A stretch of DNA of 64,000 nt, from NCBI RefSeq assembly GCF_014898815.1, contig NW_026515497.1, positions 62,001 to 126,000 on the forward strand, read 5' to 3'. Made by a program: the position numbers and the translations under genes. The notes beneath the pieces are model-generated. The model did not search any database, was not told the origin of the DNA, and saw nothing but the letters and a program-made list of their open reading frames with translations. Positions 9,197-18,809 of the stretch are shown piece after piece. How positions within the stretch are numbered: position 1 is the first letter of the stretch; each line of letters starts with the position of its first letter. The DNA comes from Panonychus citri (lineage: Eukaryota; Arthropoda; Arachnida; Trombidiformes; Tetranychidae).

Positions 9197-10185
9197 AGAG
9201 TGTTTATTATGACATCAACAACACTGGAAGTTTTGGTGGTGTTAATCGATTACATGATGCTGTCAAGAACATTGATCCAAGTATTGATGTAAATTTTGTC
9301 AAGGAATGGTTACAGGGCCAAGAGACATATACAAATTTCCGATCGAGAAAAAAGAACTTTTTACGTTTACCTGTATTAGTTGATAAGCTTGATGAACAAT
9401 GGCAAGCCGACTTGATGGATATGTCATATTGGGCTAAAGATAATGACAATAACCGGTATCTATTAGTAGTAATCGATGTATTGAGTAGATTTGCCTGGGT
9501 TGAATCTGTTAAAGACAAATCATCATCAACAATTACAGGTGCTTTTAGAAAACTATTTGATAATGGAAGAAAACCAGAAAAGTTACAGACTGATCAAGGT
9601 AAAGAGTTTAAAAACAAAAGGTTTCAAGACTTTTGTTCAAGTGTTGGAGTTCATTATTTCACAACAACAGACAATTCGGTAAAATGTGCATTAGCTGAAA
9701 GATTTATAAGAACTTTAAGAGCTAGAATATACAGATATATTTATCACAAGAGATCAAATAGGTACATTGATGACCTACAAAAGATTGTTGACAATTACAA
9801 CAACTCATTTCATAGAACAATTAAAACGAGTCCAAGACTGGTTACCAGAGACAATCAACAGGAAATTGTACAAACAATTCAAAAATCAATTAAATCAAGA
9901 CCTAAAAAGAAGAGAACAATTAAAGTAGATGATCATGTGAAAATTCCTCTAAACCCTTTGACTGGTGACAAAAGTGCTAGTCAACAATGGACTGATGAGG
10001 TGTTTAAAGTCTCAAGAGTTAAAGAGACACCTGGTCATACTGTTTACAAGCTGAAAGACTTGATGGATGAAAACATTACATCAATTTTCTATCCGGAAGA
10101 AGTCAAAAGGTTAAATACGACCCTAATTCAGAGTATAGAGTGGCAGTACTTGATCGTGTTTATGATCGAAGGAAAGATTATATAA
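9172..10185 (+). CDS. Retrovirus-like DDE integrase, C-terminus frameshifted
   Basis: It catalyses joining of the element's ends to target DNA. The rve catalytic core spans about residues 75-235. The triad is D80 (in WQADLMDM), D141 (in QTDQGKEF) and E176 (in ALAERFIR), with the normal near-35 residue spacing. A basic linker (SRPKKKRTIK, about 242-251) and an SH3-like C-terminal part follow. From about 10125 the frame changes. Chromodomain-like coding sequence (IRWEGWPK, then FDTWIWD) continues in two other frames to about 10250, so the last about 25 residues of the open frame are not the genuine C-terminus. The start ATG overlaps the previous ORF. Loss of the chromodomain would probably impair targeting. 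Confidence 0.9.
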   Translation: MDKRQELLKSVYYDINNTGSFGGVNRLHDAVKNIDPSIDVNFVKEWLQGQETYTNFRSRKKNFLRLPVLVDKLDEQWQADLMDMSYWAKDNDNNRYLLVVIDVLSRFAWVESVKDKSSSTITGAFRKLFDNGRKPEKLQTDQGKEFKNKRFQDFCSSVGVHYFTTTDNSVKCALAERFIRTLRARIYRYIYHKRSNRYIDDLQKIVDNYNNSFHRTIKTSPRLVTRDNQQEIVQTIQKSIKSRPKKKRTIKVDDHVKIPLNPLTGDKSASQQWTDEVFKVSRVKETPGHTVYKLKDLMDENITSIFYPEEVKRLNTTLIQSIEWQYLIVFMIEGKII

Positions 10186-10289
10186 GCACTTGATACGATG
10201 GGAAGGATGGCCAAAAAGTTTGATACCTGGATCTGGGACGTAAGAATGGATGAGACTCATTCACAATCGATCTCGTTTCAAATGGATCA

Positions 10290-11177
10290 ATGAACTTATA
10301 CCCTGACAATACAATCTCAGCTTTTCAAAATCGAATTGACCTCCTTTAGAGTTGAATGGAGATGGGAAGTTGGATTAACAGAAGTTTATTTTCCACTCAA
10401 GTTTGTTGGAAAGCTGAGATAAAATATAAAATAAAGTATGCACGTTTTTTCAAGCTCATTGATAAGAATGAACTATTTCAGGATACCGAATGGAACGATT
10501 CTCTTCCTGAACAGACAGTTCGTTTTTTTGTATCGGAACCTCGTGAAAAAGTGATTGAAAAGATAAATCAAAGTTTTCAAGAAGCATTTAAACCTAAAAC
10601 CTTTACTCCCCGAGTTGATGTCAAAAACCAGAATCTTGAAATAAATCCATATGTATTGAATTTTGGAATTATTTACAACAATAACACAGCGGCAGACATA
10701 ACATTACCTAAAGATGGTGAGTATGGAAACTCCAAGTTTGACTGGTGGGGTCCTACGACTTCTAGTAGAGGACAGTATTGGATAATGAATCAATTTGCAA
10801 ATAAGGAGGCTCACTGTGGATTCATTTATGCTCCATTTTTTACTACAGAAGTGAAAAAATATTTAGGAATAAACCATGTACCAGACGCAGACTTCATGTA
10901 CGATCAACCGAAAATTATTCTTGATAGAAATGAAACATTCAACCTTGAAGCCAAGGAAGATAAGATTTTTCTAATGTATTTATATACTGATATTATCCAA
11001 GATCATATAGTAGGTGGGACTCAATCACCAGTGTTACGTGCTCTGCCATTAACAAGTGGCATCTACAAAGATATCGGATATTGTACATTTCTCATCGAAT
11101 ATATTACCCTGTTCGAAAAAGCCATTGGTGAAATATCAGTGCTTGCTACTCACGACTCTGGAGAGAGTAAAATTTGA
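10290..11177 (+). pseudogene. Penton-like minor capsid protein, frameshifted near the start
   Basis: The single jelly-roll minor capsid (penton) protein of Polintons sits at the capsid vertices. The open frame from 10356 gives 273 residues. The true N-terminus is probably the ATG at 10290 (YPDNTIS...), whose frame ends at 10349. The family's W-E-V-(G/A)-L-T-E segment follows in the next frame at about 10360-10410, so at least one single-base shift separates them, with possibly more up to the WKAEIKY region. Downstream the protein is intact and contains a DWWG motif. Identification rests on order (before core and capsid genes) and family pattern. Confidence 0.65.
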
Positions 11178-11228
11178 ATCTGGTGGAAGAATGTTTTAAG
11201 TTTAGATTTTAGAAAAAGACAAAAGTTG

Positions 11229-11235
11229 TATAAAG
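11229..11235 (+). promoter_or_regulatory. TATA box of the core-protein gene
   Basis: TATAAAG starting 37 nt before the ATG at 11266. Confidence 0.5.
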
Positions 11236-11265
11236 ACCAACAGCGTTTCCTCAACCATCATCGAT

Positions 11266-11709
11266 ATGCATCGAAAAGCTTACTGCCCTAAAGATAGTGA
11301 CTTTAGTCATTATTACTCAAGTCAAACTGGTTCTGGATTTGGTGATATTAGAGTTGTTAGAGCACCACGTTACCAACGAGGGTACGGTTTGGTAGTTTTA
11401 TATCAAGACTTGCTATGCCACTAATTAAATATCTTGGACAGGAAGCTTTAGATAAGGGAGTACAACTCGGTAAAAAGTTGCTCAAGATCAAAAATTCAAC
11501 AAGCAATCAAAACTGGTGTAACCAATTTAGCGTCAAAGGGTCTAACGAAACTTCAACAGAAGGTTGAGAGTATCCAAAAAGGTAAAGGAAGAAAAAGGTT
11601 ATATAAAAGGAAAACAATTAAAAAGAAAACAACAGGTAAAAAGAGACCAGTCAACAAGACAAAGAGAAAAGCAAAGAGAAAAACTCGTGACATTTTCAAC
11701 AAGAAATAA
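11266..11709 (+). pseudogene. Basic virion core protein (adenovirus core-like), two frameshifts
   Basis: Three consecutive open segments in different frames read as one small protein of about 148 residues. The first, from 11266, holds YYSSQTGSGFGD and a YQRGYG motif. A Pro/Leu-rich segment (about 11390-11490) follows, then a long Lys/Arg-rich tail (about 11490-11706). YQRG-G followed by a glycine/hydrophobic stretch and a very basic tail is typical of the small DNA-condensing core protein of adintoviruses/Polintons. Single-base shifts lie near 11385 and 11490. The stop overlaps the capsid gene start (TAATG). Confidence 0.65.
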
Positions 11710-12947
11710 TGGAATTTATTCACAATGAATCATCACCAGCTACTATTGCTGAGCTTGATTTATTCAAATTACCACCTACCCAAACTGTTGTTGAATCAAT
11801 GTATGATGTTGAGTATCGACCTGTAGGATCCCTTGATGATGCGAAAGTTTTTGAATTTGTTGTACCTGCCTCTGAACATTATTCTGATCTATCAGCTTCT
11901 TACTTACATGGAAAGGTCAAAATTGAGTACAAAGATCCAATACTACCTACAGATACAATCACACCCGTGAATAATTATGCTGTATCATTATTCGAAGAAC
12001 TTGATGTTTACCTGGGAAATGTGAATGTAACGACAGGTAATAGTTTGTTTCATTACCAATCATTTATCGAAGATTTGTTTTTCAAATATAAATCCCCTGT
12101 TGATGCTTGTCAATTGATTGATGATGATGATAAAAGAGTCAATCGAATTAAAAATTCATTTGATTTCATTCTACCAATTCATGCACCAATGTTTCAACAA
12201 GAAAAGTTTTTGATTGATGGAGTACCTATTGTTTTACGATTTAAACTGGCACCTGCAGCTTTCGGCTTAACATGTTCAAAGTCGGGATCAATTTCATTAA
12301 AGTTTGAACAAATGTCATTATTCATTAGGCGAGTAAAGTTATTCATGCCTGTTCAGATGACTATCGAACAAAATCTAGCTAAATCCATGGCTAAATATTA
12401 CTTTCAACGAAATGAAGTTAAATCTTATCATCTCGTGAATGGATTTGCTGCCAGTAGTATCGATAATGTTTACAATGGACAGTTACCACGGAAGGTAATA
12501 ATTGGATTCGTAACTGACAAGTCATTCAGTGGTGACATTACGGCAAACGCATTTTCGTTCAAACATAAAGACATGAAGGAAATGTCATTGGTTGTTAATG
12601 GTGTCAAGATTCCGAGTTCAGCATTCAAACCTGATTTTAAAAACAAGATTTATATGAGAGAGTATTACAACATGTTCAGGGCTATGAATCAAGAGTTTGG
12701 AATGTCTAAAATTAATATCAAGTACTCTGATTATGCTGACAAGTACCCATTGTTTGTATTTGATCTTACAGATGATGGTACTTTGGCAACAGACTCTGGT
12801 GCTCTCTCAATGATTAAAAGGGGAAGTGCTCGAATTGATATACAATTTACTGAAGCTCTGACTGAGGGATTACACATGATTGTCTTTGGAATATATGATA
12901 GTGTAATTCAAATCAATTCTTCAAGAAATATAACAACAGATTATTGA
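11709..12947 (+). CDS. Major capsid protein (double jelly-roll, hexon-like)
   Basis: The main building block of the predicted Polinton virion. 412 intact residues. The N-terminus has the ELDLFKLPPTQT motif and the later strand SLFEELDVYLG. These are hallmarks of the Polinton capsid protein often labelled 'F54H12.2-like' in invertebrate genomes. The length fits two jelly-roll domains. A TATATAAAAG box occurs at 11599-11608, 101 nt upstream. The stop TGA overlaps the ATG of the protease gene. Confidence 0.82.
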   Translation: MEFIHNESSPATIAELDLFKLPPTQTVVESMYDVEYRPVGSLDDAKVFEFVVPASEHYSDLSASYLHGKVKIEYKDPILPTDTITPVNNYAVSLFEELDVYLGNVNVTTGNSLFHYQSFIEDLFFKYKSPVDACQLIDDDDKRVNRIKNSFDFILPIHAPMFQQEKFLIDGVPIVLRFKLAPAAFGLTCSKSGSISLKFEQMSLFIRRVKLFMPVQMTIEQNLAKSMAKYYFQRNEVKSYHLVNGFAASSIDNVYNGQLPRKVIIGFVTDKSFSGDITANAFSFKHKDMKEMSLVVNGVKIPSSAFKPDFKNKIYMREYYNMFRAMNQEFGMSKINIKYSDYADKYPLFVFDLTDDGTLATDSGALSMIKRGSARIDIQFTEALTEGLHMIVFGIYDSVIQINSSRNITTDY

Positions 12948-13369
12948 TGGCTTTGTCGACAGTTGACATTGAAAATTATCTAAATAAATTTCCTCAATTT
13001 AAAGGTGTATTATCAATTGATAAGTTACCCTTTGAACTATTTCAGAAACCCTTTGGTATTGTAATCAATTTAGACCCTAGTTGGAAACCAGGTTCTCATT
13101 GGACAGCGATATTTGTCTCAGAGTATGGAAATGGTGAATATTTTGACTCATTTGGTACTCACCCACCTGATGAAATAACTATTTTCTTGGAAAGAAATTG
13201 TAAGAATCACTCTTTTAAATATAATAAAAATATATTTCAAGGTGATTTATCAATCAAATGTGGTTACTATTGTATTCTTTTTCTTGAATCACATTTTAAT
13301 AATTTAAATTTCCCACTTATTAAATGTAAAACAAAAGTTAACGATTACATATTAAACAAAATTTATTAA
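12947..13369 (+). CDS. Adenain/Ulp1-like cysteine protease
   Basis: It matures virion proteins in adenoviruses and, by homology, Polintons. 140 residues with the complete catalytic set in order: H51 (GSHWTAI), D67 (YFDSFG), Q98 (IFQGD) and C105 (IKCGYYC). It is shorter than adenain (about 204 aa), as usual in Polintons. The ATG is embedded in the capsid stop codon (TGATG), implying translational coupling or a polycistronic message. Its 3' end overlaps that of the convergent polymerase gene by 4 nt. Intact. Confidence 0.9.
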   Translation: MALSTVDIENYLNKFPQFKGVLSIDKLPFELFQKPFGIVINLDPSWKPGSHWTAIFVSEYGNGEYFDSFGTHPPDEITIFLERNCKNHSFKYNKNIFQGDLSIKCGYYCILFLESHFNNLNFPLIKCKTKVNDYILNKIY

Positions 13370-16074
13370 ACAATTTTATAATGTCCAAAAGCATATGTTG
13401 ATATTCCATCTTCACGAATGAATCTCTTGTCATCTAATGGTGATAGAGATATTTTGTTTGTTTTAATTCCAGAGATTTGATGGTGTCTAGATTGTAATCT
13501 ATGATTATCATGTCTGAATAAAATGCTGTCGTATAAACAAGTCTTGTAATCATCTATACAAATTTCATCACGAACTGTTGCTTTTTGAGTTCCCTTGGCC
13601 GTCTTTTTAGTCTTTGATCCATATTTTATTCCATAAAGTTTTGATTTAATGGCAACAACTTCGTCAATTACCTGACCATTCATTTCATCTTTCAAGACTC
13701 CAAGTTTCTTTTTGTTTATTGGATCATACAGAAAATGAGTTTGAGGGTAATCGGAAAAGTCCATGATTGGTCCCATTGACTTTAGATCATTATAAAAATC
13801 ATCAGTCTGAATATGATAAATGAAACTATCAGTATCAGTGTATACTAACTTCAATTTATCACCATAACGAGGGTAAAAGTAATCATAGTGAAGCTCATAC
13901 ATTCTAAGCTTTGATAATTCCAATACAGTAAAACCAAGGTAAATCGGTTTATCCAATTTAACTTCAAATTTACGCATCTTAATGATTGCTAAATCATTAT
14001 CAAGAATATAAAAATGTTCAAACATTGGTTTTCTGATTAATTTCAGAGCTTGTTCACCATTTGTAATAACCTTAACTTTAGAGTGTTTTCGTTTATCCTC
14101 AATACTTTTACCATACAGTGAATTTACCATCAATTTCCAAAAATCTTTCTCAAATGATGAAGATGCTTGTTTTCGATTGAGTGTACACATTGAAATGTAA
14201 GGTTCCAACCATTTTGATTGATTGAATTTCAATATTGAATGAACTTTATCCAAGATTAACCCTTTCTCTAACCAAAATTTCAAGTTTCTTTCATGTACAA
14301 CGTAGTTTTTCTTATCTCTCAAATTTGGAATCAACTTTTCAGTCTTACATCTTTTTAGTCCTTCACCCTCAAGTTTAATGATGAGTCTTTTCTGGTAATT
14401 ACTCAACCATTCAGTTTCAACATTGAGTTTCTCAGGGGCCATGGGATAATCATTGTGTTGATCATGAAGATGTTTAGGGTAAATTAAATCAACTTGACAA
14501 ATGTATCCGATATTTTGATCATGTCCTTTCAAGATTGATTCAATCACTTGAGAGTACAACTCAGGGGCTACCCATTCGAAATTGTTGATTGGTAAATAAT
14601 CACTTAGAGCATAACCATAAAGGTTATTAACGTCAAGAAAGGCAATGTATGAATTTGGTTTTCCCTCATCATAGTTTTCAGAGAGAGGATTATTGGCAAC
14701 TACATGTCTCGTCATTGCACAAGAGATTCCACCTCTGATTCCATTCTCAATCATTAGAATCATATCGATATCGGTTAGTAAATCAAGTTTTGTTTTTGTC
14801 ACTTTAAGAGCTGCATCCCAAGTCAATCCAGGTGTCGAGAAATAGTGACATGGATCAAGTCCAAATTGTTTCAGGCTTGTTGACCTAAAGTTTTCAAAAA
14901 TTGAAGCTAAAAGTAAAACATCGACTTTCAAGTAAATGTCATGAAAATCACCGAGATTTTGACAATTGAAATGGTCCCAAATTTTCTGAAGATTTGTGTA
15001 TGTTGATTCATCAATTGTTTTACGAGAGAGATGGGAATAAAATGCATCAATTGAAGGTAAATTGGTCTCATTAAACTTATCCCAAGAGTCCATGTACTCA
15101 TAAGGTAAACATCCTTTAGATAGCAGTAAAGGAAGATCATTTTCATTAAACATTTGTGATAAATATTTAGATTTATGTTCATCAGGTAAATTTCCAGCCA
15201 ATGTATCGAGACTGGAAAGAAGAAAAGCTAAACTGTCCAAGAAAATGAAATCATCCATGAAAAAGGCAATATATTTTTCAGTGTTTTGGGGAATAACAGA
15301 AATGTTTCTCACAGTATTGGACTTGATTCCTTTCATGATTAAATGAGCATCGTAACCTTTCAAGTTATGAAAAATGACAGGAATTCTATTTGGTAATCTC
15401 AATTTCAAATTACAGAGATTATGAGCTGCTCCTCTTAGCTTACCAGTCAAGTGACAATGATCCAAGACTTTATCTTCGAGAAGAGGCTGTAAACAAACAT
15501 GACAATTTGAAGCTGATTCATAGCCTATTCTTTCTTCTGGTGTTAGTATGGGTGGCTTGATTCTCAATTGTAAATTCACATTTAGTGCACTGTAAACTTT
15601 GTAGAGGCTAGAGATGAATTTTTCAGCAGCATTTTCTCCACGATAGAAACATTTGAATAAAATTTTTCCCTCCCAATCAACAACAATCCATCCAAAAGAA
15701 CAAGCCTCGTGTTTTTGGTATTCAAATGTACTAGCTCCCAATACATTTTCACTCTTCATTACCAAGGCTTCAAAGTCTGCATAAATTACATATGGATAGG
15801 ATATTGTTTTTTCAAACCGTGTAAATTCACAAGTTGTTGGAACGTTTTCACTACCAGGTAGTATTGTTCTTTGAGCTGAATTGTTATTACAATAAACTTC
15901 ATGTTTTGTTAAAGTTGATTTTTCCTTAAAGCCTGATAGACAAGAACAACAGAAAAATCTTTCCCAAGATTTATTTTTCCACATGAATCCATTTAAATTG
16001 ATGATTGTAAAGTAATGATCATTATAAAGAAAGAGATTCACATGATTCTTTTTTCTATCTTTGTTGACGAACAA
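13366..16074 (-). CDS. Protein-primed family B DNA polymerase, catalytic part (5' end broken)
   Basis: It replicates the linear element by protein priming. An open frame of 902 codons carries all motifs: a C2H2-like CxxC finger at 42-62 and ExoI YADFEA (D100, E102). An HNH/Endo VII-like Cys/His insert lies at 191-222. ExoII FHNLKGYDAH is at 235-244, ExoIII YLKVD at 381-385, Pol A DVNNLYGYAL at 481-490, Pol B KLMVNSLYG at 647-655 and Pol C YTDTDS at 745-750. No ATG opens this frame. Homologous coding sequence continues upstream through three in-frame stops and a frameshift to the fragment at 16470-16925, so the gene originally covered about 13366-16925 (about 1180 codons). Confidence 0.93.
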   Translation of the reverse strand: MFVNKDRKKNHVNLFLYNDHYFTIINLNGFMWKNKSWERFFCCSCLSGFKEKSTLTKHEVYCNNNSAQRTILPGSENVPTTCEFTRFEKTISYPYVIYADFEALVMKSENVLGASTFEYQKHEACSFGWIVVDWEGKILFKCFYRGENAAEKFISSLYKVYSALNVNLQLRIKPPILTPEERIGYESASNCHVCLQPLLEDKVLDHCHLTGKLRGAAHNLCNLKLRLPNRIPVIFHNLKGYDAHLIMKGIKSNTVRNISVIPQNTEKYIAFFMDDFIFLDSLAFLLSSLDTLAGNLPDEHKSKYLSQMFNENDLPLLLSKGCLPYEYMDSWDKFNETNLPSIDAFYSHLSRKTIDESTYTNLQKIWDHFNCQNLGDFHDIYLKVDVLLLASIFENFRSTSLKQFGLDPCHYFSTPGLTWDAALKVTKTKLDLLTDIDMILMIENGIRGGISCAMTRHVVANNPLSENYDEGKPNSYIAFLDVNNLYGYALSDYLPINNFEWVAPELYSQVIESILKGHDQNIGYICQVDLIYPKHLHDQHNDYPMAPEKLNVETEWLSNYQKRLIIKLEGEGLKRCKTEKLIPNLRDKKNYVVHERNLKFWLEKGLILDKVHSILKFNQSKWLEPYISMCTLNRKQASSSFEKDFWKLMVNSLYGKSIEDKRKHSKVKVITNGEQALKLIRKPMFEHFYILDNDLAIIKMRKFEVKLDKPIYLGFTVLELSKLRMYELHYDYFYPRYGDKLKLVYTDTDSFIYHIQTDDFYNDLKSMGPIMDFSDYPQTHFLYDPINKKKLGVLKDEMNGQVIDEVVAIKSKLYGIKYGSKTKKTAKGTQKATVRDEICIDDYKTCLYDSILFRHDNHRLQSRHHQISGIKTNKISLSPLDDKRFIREDGISTYAFGHYKIV

Positions 16075-16469
16075 GGGAACTACTTTTTGATTTTACCTCC
16101 TGATAATGTGTAAACATTGATACATTGTTGCGTTTTTCGAAAATTTTATCTTGGAAAATGGTGTTATTGGTCCAATATCACTGAAATTGTAAAGTTTTCA
16201 AATTTTTATACTGGGATATTCGTCCAGTATGATTTGTTTGTGATGAAGAGAAATGAGAACAGCCCATTTGAAGCAATGACTTTTACATTGTGGAAATTAA
16301 ACTTCTCTTTTCAAATAAATTAAAGGTAATTTTACGTTACAGCAACCACCACTGTATTCTTTTAGTTTTCCAATCCGAATTTCCAACATTTTAACTTTCG
16401 AAAGGATCCAACCACTTCCACGTTGGGTGAATTGATCAACGACAAGCTCCAAGTTTGTTGCCCATTCAT
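16075..16469 (-). pseudogene. Decayed middle of the polymerase N-terminal region
   Basis: On the minus strand this interval still reads as polymerase N-terminal sequence: a GSGWIL motif near 16410 and a CFKWAVLISLHHK segment near 16260. The latter corresponds to the conserved 'CF.WavL.aLh' block of Polinton PolB N-termini. It is interrupted by TAA, TGA and TAA stops and linked to the upstream fragment only through a frame change near 16480-16500. Confidence 0.6.
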
Positions 16470-16925
16470 TTATTGACTTTTCAATCTGAGAAGTGAAATC
16501 GGTTTACTTTGAGTGATTTTATAAAGTTCAGTTGAGTCAATCTCTCCGTCAGGTTTCTGTTTCACAAATTTCAATAGTAAACAAGCTTGAGCTTTAAATG
16601 ACCCGATACTCTCAAGTATATACTTGAAAAGAGTAACGATATTTGTACTTTCCATGTTGAATAAATTTTCCAATGACTTCCATTCACCCAACTTGACAAA
16701 GATCTTGAGGACACCCTTATAAGCTACTTTGTGTAACCTAAAGGTAGCTACATCACCGAGAGGAGAGACTATTGTCTTACAGGTAATCACATGGTTAATG
16801 TATGTATCTCGGTCCTTGAATCTTATTTTACACTTTTCACATTTCAAAGTCTCACATTCTACCTTGTGAATTAACATGGACTTGAATTTCATAAATGAAA
16901 CTCCACAGTAGCTACACTTGAACAT
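16470..16925 (-). pseudogene. N-terminal fragment of the polymerase gene (two zinc-finger-like motifs)
   Basis: A frame of about 151 residues from the ATG at 16925 begins FKCSYCGVSF with two consecutive C2H2-type fingers (C..C...H...C; C..C...H...C). A helical region follows, ending in PDGEIDSTELYKITQ, where the family is conserved before the polymerase linker. The ATG is 31 nt downstream of a minus-strand TATATAAG box. The frame is separated from the catalytic ORF by a frameshift near 16490 and stops downstream. The open frame extends to 16985 but the TATA position argues for 16925. Confidence 0.6.
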
Positions 16926-16955
16926 GATTGAAGTTTCAATGAGAATGTGGATTGA

Positions 16956-16963
16956 CTTATATA
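16956..16963 (-). promoter_or_regulatory. TATA box of the polymerase gene
   Basis: TATATAAG on the minus strand, 31 nt before the ATG at 16925. Confidence 0.55.
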
Positions 16964-16989
16964 GTGAATGGACCCTGGATGTCACATGA

Positions 16990-17097
16990 TCAAGCCAACT
17001 TTAGATTTTGAATCTTATTCATGTCAATCAGTACTATTCTCAGAATGAGAAGAATTAGTACCAATATTGAAACTACAACGATTGTCAAAAGTACCAT
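16990..17097 (-). CDS. Possible 35-aa single-pass membrane microprotein
   Basis: A minus-strand frame starting at the ATG 17097 encodes a stretch of about 22 hydrophobic residues (from VLLTIVVV to ILLILRIVLI) followed by a short polar tail (MNKIQNLKLA). It lies between the polymerase promoter and the next accessory gene. Small membrane peptides are frequent in Polintons. No clear promoter; could be chance. Confidence 0.35.
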   Translation of the reverse strand: MVLLTIVVVSILVLILLILRIVLIDMNKIQNLKLA

Positions 17098-17146
17098 TAT
17101 TAACCGAAATGAAAGACAAAAATCAAAAGTAAAGTAAAAAAAAAGT

Positions 17147-17543
17147 TTAATATATTATTTCGGTTTTAAAACAATATATATTCTTGGCCCACATTTGACC
17201 AATTTCTTTTTTATAAATGAAATAGTCCTCATACGAAATAGTAAAAGACGCTGTCTCCACCTTCTCCTGAGTAATCGAATGACTGATACCAAGATCATTG
17301 AATCCAGTCCACAGCTCACTCATGAAAGAGACCAAGTCATACGGCTCAATTATACCCGAACTGTCCAACCATCTTCTCAATTTCAACGAAGTCTTTATGT
17401 CAAAAGTATAACAGACCTCTCTGGCAAATGGTATGTCTATTGACCTGAAAAGAAAGCTTGAAAAACCATATCCCTATTGAAAAAAAAAAGAAAGATTAGT
17501 AAATTTTCCTTAGTTGTTCAACAAGTCAACTTACATAAGTCAT
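17147..17543 (-). CDS. Spliced accessory gene of unknown function (about 111 aa)
   Basis: Exon 1 encodes only three residues (17543-17535, MTY) and ends at a perfect GTAAGT donor. A 61-nt intron (17534-17474) closes with a poly-pyrimidine tract and AG. Exon 2 (17473-17147) continues in frame for 108 residues. A TATAAAAG box starts 43 nt and ends 36 nt upstream of the ATG. The protein has an FRSIDIPFAREVCY segment and an acidic/aromatic middle (ELWTGFNDLG). I do not recognise the family. The intron implies nuclear transcription and splicing of this element's messages. Confidence 0.55.
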
Positions 17544-17578
17544 GATGGTACTGTTTCTCTTGATACAACAAACATCAT

Positions 17579-17586
17579 CTTTTATA
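17579..17586 (-). promoter_or_regulatory. TATA box of the spliced accessory gene
   Basis: TATAAAAG on the minus strand, 36 nt before the ATG at 17543. Confidence 0.55.
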
Positions 17587-17850
17587 ATCAGTGAGGGAGA
17601 AAATTGTCTCCCTTACCTTTAGCCAACCCAAATTAATTCAACCAATCAGGTAATTCAAACAACTTTAAAGACCGGTCAAGGGATGAAACAAGAAAACAAG
17701 TTCAATTGAGCTCAAATTTTTTTTAATCAATGATAAATGGATACATAATTGTTTATAAAATAATAGAAAATAATCAAGAATATAAATGAAAAGTAAAAAA
17801 AGTAAACCAAAGTACCCAAGAATAAAATGAAAATCAAATGAATGAGAAAA

Positions 17851-18429
17851 TTATTCCCAAATAATTTCTTGCATTGCAGCAAAAATATGGTTAGGAATAG
17901 AATGACCAACCATTTTAGTAATCTCGTTTGGTAACAGTTTGATAAGTGTTTCCTTGTGGCCAGCTTTTAGTCGGATTTCAAAAAAGTTACCAAGATCCTT
18001 TCCAATAATTTCTCTTCCTTGATTCAAAGACAGTTTGAAAGCATCTTGAGGATTTACCAATTTTTGTTTCAACAGATCATACTCATTGTAACGAAGAAAC
18101 AATCCTTGTCTTGTTGGTATCTGAGTCTTTGATCCGTTGATGAATCGTTCCATTCGTCGACGGATATCAATAAATGTAGTTCCATTGGTTGATTTAGCTC
18201 GCTGAACAGTAAGATAAAGTTTTGGAGAAATTTCAACACAGAGCAATTGTTGAAACCGATCTTCAAAACCTGATGTTGATGGTCTATCTCTTCCAGACGG
18301 TGGTTGAGTTGTTGGTTGTTGTACTGGTTCTTGTTGTGTTGGTTCAGGTTGAGTTGGTTCAGGTTGAGTTGGTTCAGGTTGAGTTGGTTCAGGTGAAGCA
18401 GGAGAGTCAGGAATATTTGTTGAATCCAT
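17851..18429 (-). CDS. PC4/p15-like domain protein with EPTQP repeats
   Basis: PC4 (Sub1) is a single-stranded-DNA-binding coactivator that bridges activators, TBP/TFIIA and RNA polymerase II. 192 intact residues. Residues 13-34 are tandem EPTQP repeats, followed by a Pro/Gln-rich linker. Residues about 65-125 follow the PC4 pattern: K-x-Y-x-x-V strand, FIDIR at 86-90, then P-T-R-x-G-L-x-L at 105-112 and a terminal helix DLLKQKL. A C-terminal extension of about 65 residues is unassigned. A TATAAATA box (18488-18495) lies 59 nt upstream. A TBP-like gene in the same element makes a transcriptional role plausible. Fold assignment is by eye; a plain ssDNA-binding replication role is the alternative. 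Confidence 0.6.
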   Translation of the reverse strand: MDSTNIPDSPASPEPTQPEPTQPEPTQPEPTQQEPVQQPTTQPPSGRDRPSTSGFEDRFQQLLCVEISPKLYLTVQRAKSTNGTTFIDIRRRMERFINGSKTQIPTRQGLFLRYNEYDLLKQKLVNPQDAFKLSLNQGREIIGKDLGNFFEIRLKAGHKETLIKLLPNEITKMVGHSIPNHIFAAMQEIIWE

Positions 18430-18487
18430 TTCAAGTTGATGGTTCAGAGGAGAAGAATCGAATGGATTTCATATTGAAGAGTCTCCA

Positions 18488-18495
18488 TATTTATA
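18488..18495 (-). promoter_or_regulatory. TATA box of the PC4-like gene
   Basis: TATAAATA on the minus strand, 59 nt before the ATG, farther than in the other genes of the element. Confidence 0.4.
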
Positions 18496-18809
18496 CTCTC
18501 CGATTGATAAATAGCCCAACCCACTACTCCCTCTTTCTGTCAATTTGATTGATGAGAAACTTGTTTTGAGTATACCAAAGTAACTTTACTTAAGACTTTA
18601 TCATTAATTCAATTCATCTTCCCCATTTATCGAGATCATTATCATCTCAGTCATCAAAACTCATCAAGGTCAATTTCTCAACAGAATCAAGACAGTATTA
18701 TATACTCAATCACAACGAGTTTCCCCGACTTTCAATCACTAACCAATTCCGAGTAATATAAACAAATTTCAGTGGTTGAATCATTTTATTTGAACAAAGT
18801 CTTACAGAG

